Below, piece after piece: positions 9,642 to 18,801 of a stretch of 64,000 nucleotides of DNA. The number at the start of each line of letters is the position of its first letter. Position 1 is the stretch's first letter. The translations under genes and the position numbers were made by a program. Origin of the DNA: an uncultured Porphyromonadaceae bacterium (lineage in GTDB: Bacteria > Bacteroidota > Bacteroidia > Bacteroidales > Barnesiellaceae_A); assembly GCA_900542255.1 (NCBI GenBank), contig UQMR01000003.1, positions 1 to 64,000 of the forward strand, written 5' to 3'. The notes under the pieces were generated by a model. That model was given only the letters and a program-made list of their open reading frames with translations, made no database searches and was not told the origin of the DNA.

Positions 9642-10004
9642 ATGGAGAAGAAAAATGACGAAGGCCGTGACGCAAAGATGTTTTATTCTATTACCGAGGT
9701 GGCGCAAATACTCAATATCCCGGCCTCGACATTGCGGTATTGGGAAAAGGAGTTGCCTTCGGTCAATCCTCGCAAGAGCAAGGGCGGTACCCGTAAATAC
9801 ACCGCCGAAGATATACAGGAACTGCGCCTTATATATCGCCTTGTAAAGCAAGAGGGGCATACAATCGAAGGAACGAAAAAACGCCTGCAACGCAGAAGAC
9901 TTCCCGAAATGAAAAAGCAAGATGCTCTGGACCGGCTTTATGCTGTCCGCAGCGAGCTCATGGGGATTATCGATGAGTTAGACAAGATTATTCCCAACGA
10001 ATAA
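9642..10004 (+). CDS. MerR-family transcriptional regulator
   Basis: Small DNA-binding protein with the MerR winged helix-turn-helix at about residues 13-80: FYSITEVAQILNIPASTLRYW, then the wing NPRKSKGGTRKY and the helix EDIQELRLIYRLV. The C-terminal part (KKQDALDRLYAVRSELMGIIDELDKI) is a short dimerisation helix with no metal-binding cysteines. At 120 residues there is no room for an effector domain, so no ligand is suggested. It is cotranscribed with the M23 gene just upstream and could regulate it or distant genes. Its stop codon lies inside an inverted repeat shared with convergent folC. Confidence 0.88.
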   Translation: MEKKNDEGRDAKMFYSITEVAQILNIPASTLRYWEKELPSVNPRKSKGGTRKYTAEDIQELRLIYRLVKQEGHTIEGTKKRLQRRRLPEMKKQDALDRLYAVRSELMGIIDELDKIIPNE

Positions 10005-10029
10005 CGGGCAGCCTCCTTCCCCGGTTATT
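10000..10029. terminator. Inverted repeat spanning both convergent stop codons
   Basis: AATAACGGG at 10000-10008 faces CCGGTTATT at 10021-10029 with one mismatch. The TAA of the MerR gene (10002-10004) and the TAA of folC (10025-10027) lie in opposite arms. T-runs are weak, so termination is only suggested. Confidence 0.4.
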
Positions 10030-11317
10030 TCCCGGCACATTCTCTCAAAAAATCGGCAACGACAAAAGTGCTGCCGCCTACGAAAATAACATCTTGGCAG
10101 TCGCTGTCGGCGCGAGCGGCACGATAAGCCTCGGCAACGGTGGCATACGTTTCTCCTTTCAGCCCGTGCTCAGCTCCTATGCGGGCTATATCCCCGGCTT
10201 TCATGGCACGGGCCACCGACGCTTGTGTAAAATAATAAGTGGCATCGGTGGGCAGCATGGCGATTACCCCCGATATGTCTTTATCGTTGACCATGCCTAT
10301 GACTATGCGCAGTCGCTTGTGAGGTATCTCTTGCAGTTGCCGGGCTATATATTGCATCCCGCCGGTATTGTGCCCGGTATCGCATATTACGGTAGGAGAG
10401 GCCGATACGACTTGCCATCGTCCTTGCAGGCCCGTGAGGGAGGTTACATGTGCAAAACCTTCTTTTACGGCATCATCGGTAATGGCAAAGCCGTTATCCC
10501 GCAGTATCTCTATGGCCGTGAGAACCGTTGCGGCATTTCGCTTTTGGTATTCTCCGCCCAGTTCGCCCCATACGTCGCCGGCAATGGTGCCGGTATATAA
10601 CCATCCGCCGCGCAAAGGAGAGGCTTGCGTGTAACGGCGCTTCTCTTCGGCATACCGAATAGGCGCCTCGCACGACCGGGCTTTCTCATCGAATACGCTC
10701 CGTATCTCGTCTGTCGCTTCGCCTATCACTACGGGGCGATGCGGTTTTATGATACCCGCCTTTTCTCTGGCAATGCTTGGCAGGTCGTGCCCCAGCATTT
10801 GTACGTGGTCGAGGCTTATGTTGGTGATGATGCTTAGTTCGGGGGTGATGATGTTGGTGGTGTCTAACCGTCCGCCTAAACCGACCTCTATGACAGCAAC
10901 GTCGATTTGCTGTGAGGCAAAGTAGTCGAATGCCATGAATGTCGTCAGCTCGAAGAACGACGGCCTGAACGAGAATGCGGCATCGGTGTGCCGAGAGAGG
11001 AATTCCGATACATATTCACGCGGTATCATCTCTCCGTCTATTTTGATGCGCTCCCTGAAATCTGTAAGATGGGGCGAGGTATATAAGCCTGTTTTATAAC
11101 CGCAGCGGGAAAGTATGGCGGCCAGAAGATGTGAGGTAGAGCCTTTCCCGTTGGTGCCGGCGATGTGTATGCATTTGAATTTTCGGTGGGGGTGACCGAA
11201 ATAGCTGTCTAAGCACTCGGCATTCTGCAATCCCGGTTTATATGCTCCGGCTCCTATCTGTTGGTACATGGGAAACCGGTTGTACAGTTCGGCAATCTGT
11301 TCGTCGTATGTTTTCAT
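10025..11317 (-). CDS. folC: Folylpolyglutamate synthase / dihydrofolate synthase
   Basis: Mur-ligase-fold ATPase that joins glutamate to dihydropteroate and extends the folate glutamate tail. The P-loop AGTNGKGSTSH is near residue 54. The folate loop follows (YTSPHLTDFRERI), then the acidic and His motifs VGLGGRLDTTN and SLDHVQMLG. The glutamate-ligase domain carries DTGHNTGG near 315 (the family usually reads DGAHN) and ends at 430 residues, the normal length. The chromate-transporter pair lies 9 bases upstream on the same strand, so all three genes may share the promoter at 12.48 kb, although no functional link is obvious. Confidence 0.94.
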   Translation of the reverse strand: MKTYDEQIAELYNRFPMYQQIGAGAYKPGLQNAECLDSYFGHPHRKFKCIHIAGTNGKGSTSHLLAAILSRCGYKTGLYTSPHLTDFRERIKIDGEMIPREYVSEFLSRHTDAAFSFRPSFFELTTFMAFDYFASQQIDVAVIEVGLGGRLDTTNIITPELSIITNISLDHVQMLGHDLPSIAREKAGIIKPHRPVVIGEATDEIRSVFDEKARSCEAPIRYAEEKRRYTQASPLRGGWLYTGTIAGDVWGELGGEYQKRNAATVLTAIEILRDNGFAITDDAVKEGFAHVTSLTGLQGRWQVVSASPTVICDTGHNTGGMQYIARQLQEIPHKRLRIVIGMVNDKDISGVIAMLPTDATYYFTQASVARAMKAGDIARIGAEHGLKGETYATVAEAYRAARADSDCQDVIFVGGSTFVVADFLRECAGK

Positions 11318-11326
11318 AAAATAGGT

Positions 11327-11875
11327 TCAATAAATAATATATCCGGCCACACCGGCCAAGACGATAATCAAGATGGGGTGTACCTTGGTGAAGTAGGTGA
11401 GTGCAAATGCGATGGCTGCTATGGCGATGCTGAAAGTGTTGTCGGTAAAATTCTCGCGATTCATCAGCAGCAAGGCAGCTGCGCCTATCAAGCCCACAAC
11501 CACAGGCCGAAGCCCTGCGAATATGTTTTTTATAATAGGGTGGTCTTTGTGTTTGAGGATAAAACGGCTCACCATGAGCACCAGCAAAAACGACGGCAGG
11601 CACACGGCAAAAGTGGCTGTCAGGGCCCCCCATACACTTCCCGTTACGGTGTAGCCGATGTATGTTGCACTGTTGATGCCTATGGGCCCCGGCGTCATTT
11701 GCGAGATGGCCACTATATCGGTAAATTCGGCTTGGCTTATCCACGGTGCGCTTTCGCCCCAGTGTACCACCTCTACCGCTTCATGCTGTATGAGCGAGAG
11801 CATGGCATAGCCGCCACCAAAACCGAACAATCCTATTTTCAGATAGGTAAGAAAGAGATTCAGATATACGATCAT
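11327..11875 (-). CDS. Chromate transporter half-protein (ChrA, second of pair)
   Basis: Membrane protein of the CHR family, about 180 residues with five or six predicted helices. It carries the conserved FGGGYAMLSLIQHE segment near residue 18 and QMTPGPIGINSATYIGY near 53. In many bacteria ChrA is made as two short homologous proteins that together form the transporter, and the gene just upstream is the partner. The start ATG overlaps the partner's stop (ATGA). The family exports chromate, but in gut Bacteroidales the natural substrate is not established. Confidence 0.88.
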   Translation of the reverse strand: MIVYLNLFLTYLKIGLFGFGGGYAMLSLIQHEAVEVVHWGESAPWISQAEFTDIVAISQMTPGPIGINSATYIGYTVTGSVWGALTATFAVCLPSFLLVLMVSRFILKHKDHPIIKNIFAGLRPVVVGLIGAAALLLMNRENFTDNTFSIAIAAIAFALTYFTKVHPILIIVLAGVAGYIIY

Positions 11876-12456
11876 GGTTGTTCTTTCGTCTTGTTTTCTT
11901 TGTTCCTACGCTTGTTCCTTTGTGTGTACAGGTAATAAAGATACCCGCCTCCGCCTCCCAGAATGATACAGAGAACAGGCGATACGCCTCCCATCCAGAT
12001 GGCGAGAGCCACTATGATGGGTATGAGTATGGTCCATTTGTTGAGGCGGGCGGCTTGGGCGGTCGTGATTACCGGAGCCAAGATAAGTGCAACCACAGCC
12101 GGGCGTATTCCCTTGAAGATACTTGCTACCGTAGGGTTGTTGTATATTTGGGAAAAGAAGATAGCTATCAGTAAAATGACAACGAAGCTGGGCAGTATCG
12201 TACCCATGGCCGCTACGAAACTCCCTTTGAATCCGCGCAGTTTGTTGCCCACCAATACCGATATGTTTACTGCCAATATTCCGGGTAAAGACTGGGCTAC
12301 GGCGAGCTCGTCCAAAAACTCTTCTTTGTCTATCCAGTGATATTTATCTACCACTTCGCGTTCTATGAGAGGTATCATAGCCCATCCTCCGCCAAAGGTA
12401 AAACCGCCTATCTTGAAGAATGTAGTAAATAATTGCCAATATAAGTTTCCCTTCAT
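11872..12456 (-). CDS. Chromate transporter half-protein (ChrA, first of pair)
   Basis: Short CHR-family membrane protein of 194 residues. It shows the N-terminal motif FKIGGFTFGGGWAMIPL near residue 12, followed by EREVVDKYHWI and AVAQSLPGILAVNIS. A run of predicted helices ends in a basic tail (YTQRNKRRNKENKTKE) that should face the cytoplasm. It is similar in layout to the next gene, consistent with an antiparallel pair working as one transporter. It is the first gene of the leftward unit and starts 26 bases from the symmetric promoter at 12481-12510. Confidence 0.88.
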   Translation of the reverse strand: MKGNLYWQLFTTFFKIGGFTFGGGWAMIPLIEREVVDKYHWIDKEEFLDELAVAQSLPGILAVNISVLVGNKLRGFKGSFVAAMGTILPSFVVILLIAIFFSQIYNNPTVASIFKGIRPAVVALILAPVITTAQAARLNKWTILIPIIVALAIWMGGVSPVLCIILGGGGGYLYYLYTQRNKRRNKENKTKEQP

Positions 12457-12480
12457 TCTTTCATATACTGTTAGCTGCGC

Positions 12481-12510
12481 GCAAAGGTAAGAATTTTTAT
12501 ATTACCTTTG
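12481..12510. promoter_or_regulatory. Symmetric divergent promoter
   Basis: GCAAAGGTAA (12481-12490) and TTACCTTTGC (12502-12511) form a perfect 10-bp inverted repeat around an 11-base AT spacer. The left arm read on the minus strand gives TACCTTTG, the -7 box for chrA. The right arm gives TACCTTTG (12503-12510) for the DUF4924 gene. The two -7 boxes therefore face away from one another across a shared AT-rich centre. Confidence 0.6.
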
Positions 12511-12600
12511 CACCTCGAAAAGGCGACGCCGTGAGCCATATTGCACGCAGCAGTGTTTATACTGTGGCCGCCTCATTACTATAATTACAGTGCCGACGAT

Positions 12601-13146
12601 ATGTTTACCGCAAGTGCCAGGAAAAAAGAGAATATTGCCGAATATCTGCTCTATATGTGGCAGATAGAAGACATCATACGTGCCAGCCGGTTGGATATAG
12701 ACCGCATCCAAAGCGAGATTATAGACCTTTATAGCGGCATATCTGACGAGCAGCGAAAGCAGTTGCGCGATTGGTACGAGAGCCTTATAGATATGATGCG
12801 TGCCGAGGGGGTAACGGAAAAAGGGCATCTGCAAATCAATAAAAACGTCATCATAGAACTTACCGATTTGCATCTGCGCCTGTTGCGTTCGCCCCGCGAA
12901 CCCTTTTATACCGCAGCCTTTTACAAGGCCCTGCCCTATATTGTAGAGTTGCGGGCCAAGTCGAAGAGCGATTCGGTGGGAGAATTGGAGACCTGCTTCA
13001 ATGCCCTTTACGGCATTCTCCTTTTGCGGTTGCAGCATAAGGAGATAAGCCCCGAGACGCAAAAGGCCATGAAAGATATATCGGCTTTCATCATGACGCT
13101 GGCCGAAAAATACAACCTCGACAAAAAAGGAGAGTTGGAGTTATAA
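12601..13146 (+). CDS. DUF4924 family protein
   Basis: Cytoplasmic, largely helical protein of 181 residues, resembling the Bacteroidota DUF4924 family, whose function is unknown. The start is placed at the ATG at 12601 (MFTASARKKENIAEYLLYMW) because family members begin with this KKENIAEYLLYMWQIED segment. The upstream in-frame ATG at 12541 adds residues unlike the family. No signal peptide or catalytic motif is seen. It is charged throughout, with a central Leu-rich helix (ITDLHLRLLRSP). prfC follows after 47 bases, so the two may be cotranscribed from the symmetric promoter. Confidence 0.75.
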   Translation: MFTASARKKENIAEYLLYMWQIEDIIRASRLDIDRIQSEIIDLYSGISDEQRKQLRDWYESLIDMMRAEGVTEKGHLQINKNVIIELTDLHLRLLRSPREPFYTAAFYKALPYIVELRAKSKSDSVGELETCFNALYGILLLRLQHKEISPETQKAMKDISAFIMTLAEKYNLDKKGELEL

Positions 13147-13193
13147 GGACAACCATCAATGTATAACAACCATATACTTATAAAATATATCCT

Positions 13194-14771
13194 ATGAGCA
13201 TTCTTACCGACGAGATAGCCAAACGTCGAACTTTCGCAATCATAAGTCACCCCGATGCCGGTAAAACGACACTTACCGAGAAACTCCTGCTTTTCGGAGG
13301 CGCCATACACATCGCCGGTGCCGTGAAATCCAATAAGATAAAACGAACGGCCACCAGCGACTGGATGGAGATAGAGAAACAGCGCGGTATATCGGTGGCT
13401 ACGTCGGTGATGGGATTTAACTATGGCGATTACAAAATCAACATCCTCGATACACCCGGTCACCAAGATTTTGCCGAGGATACCTACCGTACCCTCACGG
13501 CAGTGGACAGTGTGATTATTGTTGTCGATGTGGCCAAGGGCGTCGAGCAGCAAACCCGCAAGCTCATGGAGGTGTGCCGTATGCGCAATACGCCGGTCAT
13601 CGTCTTTGTCAACAAGCTCGACCGCGAGGGGCGTGACGCCTTCGATATTCTCGACGAGTTGGAGAGCGAGCTGAAAATAGGGGTGCGCCCGCTCTCGTGG
13701 CCCATAGGAATAGGCGCCACCTTCAAAGGCGTATATAATATGTATGAGCACAACCTCAATCTCTTTACACCCAATAAGCAGGTTGTTACCGAGCGGGTTG
13801 AGGTCGATATAGAGTCGCCCGAGATTGATGACTATATCGGCTCGTCCGAAGCTCAGAAACTGCGGGCCGACTTGGAGCTGCTCAATGGCGTATATCCCGA
13901 CTTTGAGGTCTCCGATTATCTCTCGGGTAAATTGGCCCCTGTATTTTTTGGCTCGGCGCTGAATATGTTCGGTGTCAAGGAGCTGCTCGATTGCTTCGTG
14001 AAGATTGCGCCTGCACCGCGGCCTGTCAATGCCGTGGAACGCACGGTTGTCCCGTCAGAAGAGAAATTCACGGGTTTCGTCTTCAAGATACACGCCAATA
14101 TGGACCCCAATCACCGCAGCTGCATCGCATTTGTGAAGGTCTGCTCGGGGCATTTCGAGCGCAATGCCAACTATAAGCACATACGAAGCGGCAAGATGAT
14201 GCGGTTCAGCAGTCCTACGGCCTTTATGGCACAGAAAAAGTCGGTGGTCGACGAGGCCTTCCCCGGCGATATTGTGGGCTTGCCCGATACCGGTAATTTC
14301 AAGATAGGCGATACCCTCACCGAGGGCGAAGAGCTGCACTTCAAAGGCCTGCCCAGCTTCTCGCCCGAGCTGTTCAAATATATCGAGAATGCCGACCCTA
14401 TGAAATCCAAACAGTTGCAGAAAGGTATAGACCAGCTGATGGACGAAGGCGTTGCACAGTTGTTTGTCAATCGTTTCAACGGGCGCAAGATTATAGGAAC
14501 CGTGGGGCAGTTGCAGTTTGAGGTTATACAATACCGCCTGCTGCATGAGTACGGAGCGCAATGTCGCTGGGAGCCCATCAGCCTTTACAAAGCCTGCTGG
14601 ATAGAGAGCGATGATGCCGAAGAACTCGACAACTTCAAGCGACGCAAGGCTCAGTTTATCTGTTCCGACAAAGAGGGGCGCGACGTCTTTATGGCCGACT
14701 CGGGATATGTGTTGCAAATGGCCCAAAGCGATTTTCCCCATATCCGTTTCCACTTTACATCGGAGTTCTGA
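13194..14771 (+). CDS. prfC: Peptide chain release factor 3
   Basis: Translational GTPase that removes RF1/RF2 from the ribosome after termination. The G domain shows [13 protein letters not shown] (G1) near residue 19, an [10 protein letters not shown] switch I segment near 65, DTPGHQDF (G3) near 88 and NKLD (G4) near 142. Domains II and III follow, with [15 protein letters not shown] near 434. The length of 525 residues is standard. The codon and motif pattern is that of RF3 rather than EF-G, since domains IV and V are missing. It lies downstream of the DUF4924 gene on the same strand. Confidence 0.96.
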   Translation: MSILTDEIAKRRTFAIISHPDAGKTTLTEKLLLFGGAIHIAGAVKSNKIKRTATSDWMEIEKQRGISVATSVMGFNYGDYKINILDTPGHQDFAEDTYRTLTAVDSVIIVVDVAKGVEQQTRKLMEVCRMRNTPVIVFVNKLDREGRDAFDILDELESELKIGVRPLSWPIGIGATFKGVYNMYEHNLNLFTPNKQVVTERVEVDIESPEIDDYIGSSEAQKLRADLELLNGVYPDFEVSDYLSGKLAPVFFGSALNMFGVKELLDCFVKIAPAPRPVNAVERTVVPSEEKFTGFVFKIHANMDPNHRSCIAFVKVCSGHFERNANYKHIRSGKMMRFSSPTAFMAQKKSVVDEAFPGDIVGLPDTGNFKIGDTLTEGEELHFKGLPSFSPELFKYIENADPMKSKQLQKGIDQLMDEGVAQLFVNRFNGRKIIGTVGQLQFEVIQYRLLHEYGAQCRWEPISLYKACWIESDDAEELDNFKRRKAQFICSDKEGRDVFMADSGYVLQMAQSDFPHIRFHFTSEF

Positions 14772-14888
14772 TGGCAACCGCGTTGAGACAATTCCGCACA
14801 GGCATACATTATTCTCGCCATACAGCCGGCCGGCAAAGGATGAAAAATAAATTTGCCGTGCGATATGCAACAAAATCTTATTATTCTA

Positions 14889-14896
14889 TATCTTTG
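14889..14896 (+). promoter_or_regulatory. pfkA -7 box
   Basis: TATCTTTG lies about 100 bases before the pfkA start. No clear TTTG is seen at the -33 distance. Confidence 0.5.
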
Positions 14897-14999
14897 TAAG
14901 TGAAACGGGCGATAATGCCGGCCTCGACGTTTGTGAGACAAGATAGCCGGGCGGCATCTCCCCGTGTAATAAGCTACAAACAATCAATGGGTAAATAAT

Positions 15000-15980
15000 A
15001 TGGGTACAATCAATTGTGTGGGAATACTCACCTCGGGAGGTGATGCCCCCGGTATGAATGCCGCTATCCGTGCCGTGACACGCTCGGCCATCTACAATGG
15101 ATTTGAAGTAAAAGGTATCTATCGCGGATACAAAGGCCTTATCACCGGCGAGATAGTCCCTTTCAGAACAGAAAACGTCAGCAACATCATACAACACGGC
15201 GGTACGATTCTCAAAACAGCACGTTGTAAAGAGTTCGAGACACCTGAGGGGCGCAAGCAGGCATACGATACGCTTGTGAAAGAGGGTATCAATGCGCTGG
15301 TTGTCATAGGAGGCGACGGTTCGCTCACGGGTGCGCGCATCTTTGCCCAAGAGTACGATTTCCCCATCATAGGTTTGCCCGGTACGATAGACAACGACCT
15401 CTATGGTACCGACCATACCATCGGCTACGATACGGCACTCAATACGATTATGGAGGCGGTCGACAAAATTCGCGATACGGCTACTTCGCACGAGCGCCTT
15501 TTCTTTATCGAGGTAATGGGTCGCGATGCAGGTTTCCTGGCCCTCAACGGTGCCATAGCTACCGGGTGCGAGGCTGCGATTATTCCCGAAATATCTACCG
15601 AGATAGACCAGCTGGAAGAGCTGGTAAAGAACGGCTTCCGCAAATCGAAAAACAGTAGCATCGTACTTGTTGCCGAGAGTCCTACCACGGGAGGCGCCAT
15701 GCACCTCGCCGAGAGGGTAAAAAATGAGTATCCCCAATATGATGTGCGTGTGACCATCCTGGGACACATACAGCGAGGCGGTTCGCCTACGGCGCAAGAC
15801 CGCATTCTGGCAAGCCGCATGGGCGCAGCCGCAATAGATGCACTGCTCGACGGGCAACGCAATGTAATGGTGGGCATCCGTAATGACGAGATAGTCTATG
15901 TGCCGTTCAGCAAGGCCATCAAGTACGATAAGCCCATCAACCGCGAATTGCTGAATACGTTACGCAAACTCTCTATCTGA
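15000..15980 (+). CDS. pfkA: ATP-dependent 6-phosphofructokinase
   Basis: Phosphorylates fructose 6-phosphate to the 1,6-bisphosphate, the committed step of glycolysis. The N-terminal ATP loop [13 protein letters not shown] is near residue 10. The GGDGS motif near 101 has Gly at the position that separates ATP-dependent from PPi-dependent enzymes. The catalytic loop is GTIDND near 124, and MGRDAGFLA near 168 and [14 protein letters not shown] near 247 complete the F6P site. The 326-residue length fits the bacterial allosteric type. It is followed after 27 bases by a lipoprotein gene and then holB, perhaps as one transcript. Confidence 0.96.
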   Translation: MGTINCVGILTSGGDAPGMNAAIRAVTRSAIYNGFEVKGIYRGYKGLITGEIVPFRTENVSNIIQHGGTILKTARCKEFETPEGRKQAYDTLVKEGINALVVIGGDGSLTGARIFAQEYDFPIIGLPGTIDNDLYGTDHTIGYDTALNTIMEAVDKIRDTATSHERLFFIEVMGRDAGFLALNGAIATGCEAAIIPEISTEIDQLEELVKNGFRKSKNSSIVLVAESPTTGGAMHLAERVKNEYPQYDVRVTILGHIQRGGSPTAQDRILASRMGAAAIDALLDGQRNVMVGIRNDEIVYVPFSKAIKYDKPINRELLNTLRKLSI

Positions 15981-16007
15981 TTTACTAACCAGATTCTATA
16001 TTAAAAA

Positions 16008-16376
16008 ATGAAAAAAGTATTATTATTCATGTTTGCATCAGTATCCTTGATGCTGGCATTGACAGGGTGTGAAGAGACAGTAAAATCGACTTACCGCATA
16101 GAGGTGGGCGATATGAGTTCGAATAGTCAGGCCAATCTGTTCTTGCAGATTGCCGCCAGCGAATATGTTGCCGAATATAACGAAAGCGCCAAGACAGAGT
16201 TGCGCACCGAGAAAGAGGCACGCAGCTGGTTCAACTCGGCTTGTGACGATATAAAAAACAAAGTGGATGCTATGGGGCTGCCCGTGATGGAAGATTCATG
16301 GATTATATTTGAGCTGAGCGACTACACCAATGTTGTAGATAGCAAGCAAGTCTATTTCTCCGAGTCACACTCATAA
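16008..16376 (+). CDS. Small predicted lipoprotein, function unknown
   Basis: 122-residue protein with a signal peptide (MKKVLLFMFASVSLMLALTGC) whose lipobox LTGC predicts lipidation at Cys21. The mature part is soluble, acidic and helix-rich (YVAEYNESAKTELRTEKEAR). I do not recognise a domain. It lies between pfkA (27 bases upstream) and holB (23 bases downstream) on the same strand, which suggests cotranscription but no shared function. Confidence 0.72.
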   Translation: MKKVLLFMFASVSLMLALTGCEETVKSTYRIEVGDMSSNSQANLFLQIAASEYVAEYNESAKTELRTEKEARSWFNSACDDIKNKVDAMGLPVMEDSWIIFELSDYTNVVDSKQVYFSESHS

Positions 16377-16399
16377 GCCATATAAGAGCCGTTTGCGCC

Positions 16400-17527
16400 A
16401 TGTTCTTTTTCCGCGATGTAGTGGGGCATGATGCCTTGAAAGAGAGTCTCATACACACTGTCAGAAGCGACAGCATGGCGCATGCCCAGCTCTTTTGCGG
16501 TCCCGAGGGGATAGGCAAGTTTGCCATGGCAATGGCCTATGCCCGTTATATACATTGCACAGACCGGGGTGCCGACGATGCTTGCGGCAAGTGTGCCTCA
16601 TGCATGCAATACAATGCCCTTACGCATGCCGATTTACATTTTGTTTTCCCTATCGTGCGCGGGAAAGACAAGAAAAAAGCAGTATGTGACGGCTATTTGC
16701 CCCAGTGGACGCATTTTATACAAGAAAACACCTACTTCGGCATCGATAAATGGCTCAAAGCCATCAATGCCGACAACAAGCAGGCAACCATCTATGCCGA
16801 TGAGAGCGATGAGATATGGCATAAAATGACACTCAAAAGCCTCTCTTCGCCCTATAAAATCATGATTATATGGTTGCCCGAGCGCATGAATACCGAGTGC
16901 GCCAACAAGTTGCTCAAACTGTTGGAAGAGCCTGCCCCCCACACCTACTTCTTTTTTGTGAGCAACGAGCCCTCCAAACTCTTGCCTACCGTATTGTCGC
17001 GTATGAGGCAGATAACCATGCGCGTTCTGCCCGTAGATGTTATTGCCGGAGCTTTGCAACGGCAATATGGCATAAGCGAAGCCGACGCCCGCTCTGTGGC
17101 CGCGCTTTCGGGAGGAAGTTATTTGCGGGCATGCGACTCACTCTCGCTCAATGAGGAGAACGAAACTTATTTCGCCCTCTTCGTGCAAGTCATGCGATTG
17201 GCCTATGCAAGGCGTATCAAAGACCTCAAAGAGTGGAGCGAGGAGGTTGCCGGGCTGGGGCGTGAGCGGTTGCGGCATTTCCTGTCGTATGCCGAGCGCA
17301 TGATAAGAGAAAACTTCATATATAACCTCTCGTGCCCGGGCCTGAATTATATGAATGAAAAGGAAACACAATTCTCGACACGTTTCGCGCCCTTTATACA
17401 TGAGCGGAATGTGCTGGAAATAAGAAGCCTGATAGAGGATGCGTATAGCGACATAGGGCAAAATGCCAATGCCAAAATCGTGATGTTCGATTTCTGCATC
17501 AATCTTATCCTTCTTCTGAAAAAATAG
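16400..17527 (+). CDS. holB: DNA polymerase III delta' subunit
   Basis: AAA+ clamp-loader subunit that helps place the sliding clamp on DNA. The N-terminal segment is FRDVVGHDALKESL, then GPEGIGKFAMA near residue 35. The Walker A position after GK is Phe rather than Ser/Thr, so nucleotide binding is probably lost, as is usual for delta'. A zinc module follows (CGKCASCMQYN near 60-70). The sensor-like SNEPSKLLPTVLSRM is near 193. The C-terminal collar domain ends at 375 residues, the usual length. It is the third gene after pfkA. Confidence 0.9.
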   Translation: MFFFRDVVGHDALKESLIHTVRSDSMAHAQLFCGPEGIGKFAMAMAYARYIHCTDRGADDACGKCASCMQYNALTHADLHFVFPIVRGKDKKKAVCDGYLPQWTHFIQENTYFGIDKWLKAINADNKQATIYADESDEIWHKMTLKSLSSPYKIMIIWLPERMNTECANKLLKLLEEPAPHTYFFFVSNEPSKLLPTVLSRMRQITMRVLPVDVIAGALQRQYGISEADARSVAALSGGSYLRACDSLSLNEENETYFALFVQVMRLAYARRIKDLKEWSEEVAGLGRERLRHFLSYAERMIRENFIYNLSCPGLNYMNEKETQFSTRFAPFIHERNVLEIRSLIEDAYSDIGQNANAKIVMFDFCINLILLLKK

Positions 17528-17629
17528 CCGAGGCGACTCTGCCAAACCGAGGCCGTTTCTGCAAGCGGCAAAGTGTCAAATAAAGCCTAAATCTTACATG
17601 AGCGTATCAGTGCAAAGTGAAATTTTTCG

Positions 17630-17637
17630 TAACTTTG
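17630..17637 (+). promoter_or_regulatory. cdsA -7 box
   Basis: TAACTTTG lies about 48 bases before cdsA, in the 155-base gap after holB. Confidence 0.5.
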
Positions 17638-17684
17638 CCGTTGCTCTTGGATACAAGAGCAGGTCAATAGAACTGTATTGAGTG

Positions 17685-18515
17685 ATGTTATCTGTGAAAT
17701 CATTATTTGTACGTACCGTTACAGGAGCATTGTTTGTCGCCGTTATCGTAGCCTGCATATTGTGGAGCGAGTATAGCTTCTCTTTGCTCTTCGCTATTAT
17801 AACCGCCCTCTCCGTAGCCGAGTTTTATCGGCTGGTTGCACCGTTGCACCCTGTTCGCAAGAGTACTACCAATATAGATATTATAGGTGCGGTATTGCTG
17901 TTTTTCACGATGTATGCCTACGAAACAGGCGACTTCAAGCAAGGCGGCATCGTGGCGGCACCCTATCTGCTCTATTTCCTTATCCGCTTTATCATGCAGC
18001 TCTACGACAAGAAAGAGCGGCCGCTCGAAGGATGGGCGTATAGTTTCCTCGGCCAGATTTATGTGGCGCTGCCTTTCTCGTTATGCAATATACTCTATTT
18101 CCGTTTCGGTACGCCGCTCATATTGTTGGCCCTGTTTGTCTTTATTTGGGCCAACGACACGGGGGCCTATCTGGTAGGGTGTACATTGGGGCGTCATAAG
18201 CTCTTCGAGCGTATCTCTCCCAAGAAGTCGTGGGAGGGCTTCTGGGGCGGCCTGATAGTATCGGTAGGAGTAGGCGCGCTGGCATCGCTCTACTTCGACA
18301 TCCTCAACCTGTGGCAATGGATGGGCTTTGCGCTTACGTGCTCCCTGTTCGGAACGTGGGGCGACTTGTGCGAATCACTTATCAAGCGCACATTGGGCGT
18401 GAAAGATTCGGGTAATTTCCTCCCCGGTCATGGCGGTTGGCTCGACCGTTTCGATAGCGTTCTGCTGGCAGTTCCCGCAGCGATATTATATCTTTTTGTC
18501 GTGCTATACATATAG
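17685..18515 (+). CDS. cdsA: Phosphatidate cytidylyltransferase
   Basis: Inner-membrane enzyme that makes CDP-diacylglycerol from CTP and phosphatidate, the branch point of phospholipid synthesis. Six to eight predicted helices are present. The C-terminal signature is intact, with SPKKSWEGFWGG near residue 177 and GDLCESLIKR then KDSGNFLPGHGGWLDRFDS near 226-256. The ATG at 17685 is chosen over the GTG codon immediately before it, giving 276 residues. In many Bacteroidales this gene follows ftsH, whereas here ftsH is 44 kb away, so the order has changed. Confidence 0.94.
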   Translation: MLSVKSLFVRTVTGALFVAVIVACILWSEYSFSLLFAIITALSVAEFYRLVAPLHPVRKSTTNIDIIGAVLLFFTMYAYETGDFKQGGIVAAPYLLYFLIRFIMQLYDKKERPLEGWAYSFLGQIYVALPFSLCNILYFRFGTPLILLALFVFIWANDTGAYLVGCTLGRHKLFERISPKKSWEGFWGGLIVSVGVGALASLYFDILNLWQWMGFALTCSLFGTWGDLCESLIKRTLGVKDSGNFLPGHGGWLDRFDSVLLAVPAAILYLFVVLYI

Positions 18516-18718
18516 TATTACCTCGTATCGGGAGGGCCCGACCCGCACTCCCGCTCATCGCAGAAAAAACTTGCCATGGCGGCGGGAGAAGCCTTGTTGG
18601 CGGCTCTCCCCGGGAAATGCACCCCATCTGTCGGACACCGTGACGGCGAGAGGGGCAAAATATGGGGCCGTGGCAAAAAAATCTCTTACGTATCACCCTT
18701 TGGTAACGACATTTGTCG

Positions 18719-18726
18719 TATTTTTG
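18719..18726 (+). promoter_or_regulatory. Probable aspS -7 box
   Basis: TATTTTTG lies 75 bases before aspS. TTTG at 18699-18702 is nearby, but the 16-base spacing is short. The GC-rich stretch 18530-18680 after cdsA shows no gene. Confidence 0.4.
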
Positions 18727-18801
18727 TATGATGTAAGCGCAGCCCCGCCGGGACTGCATAAATACGATATATAAACTTAATTCCTATAATACAGTATAGA
18801 T

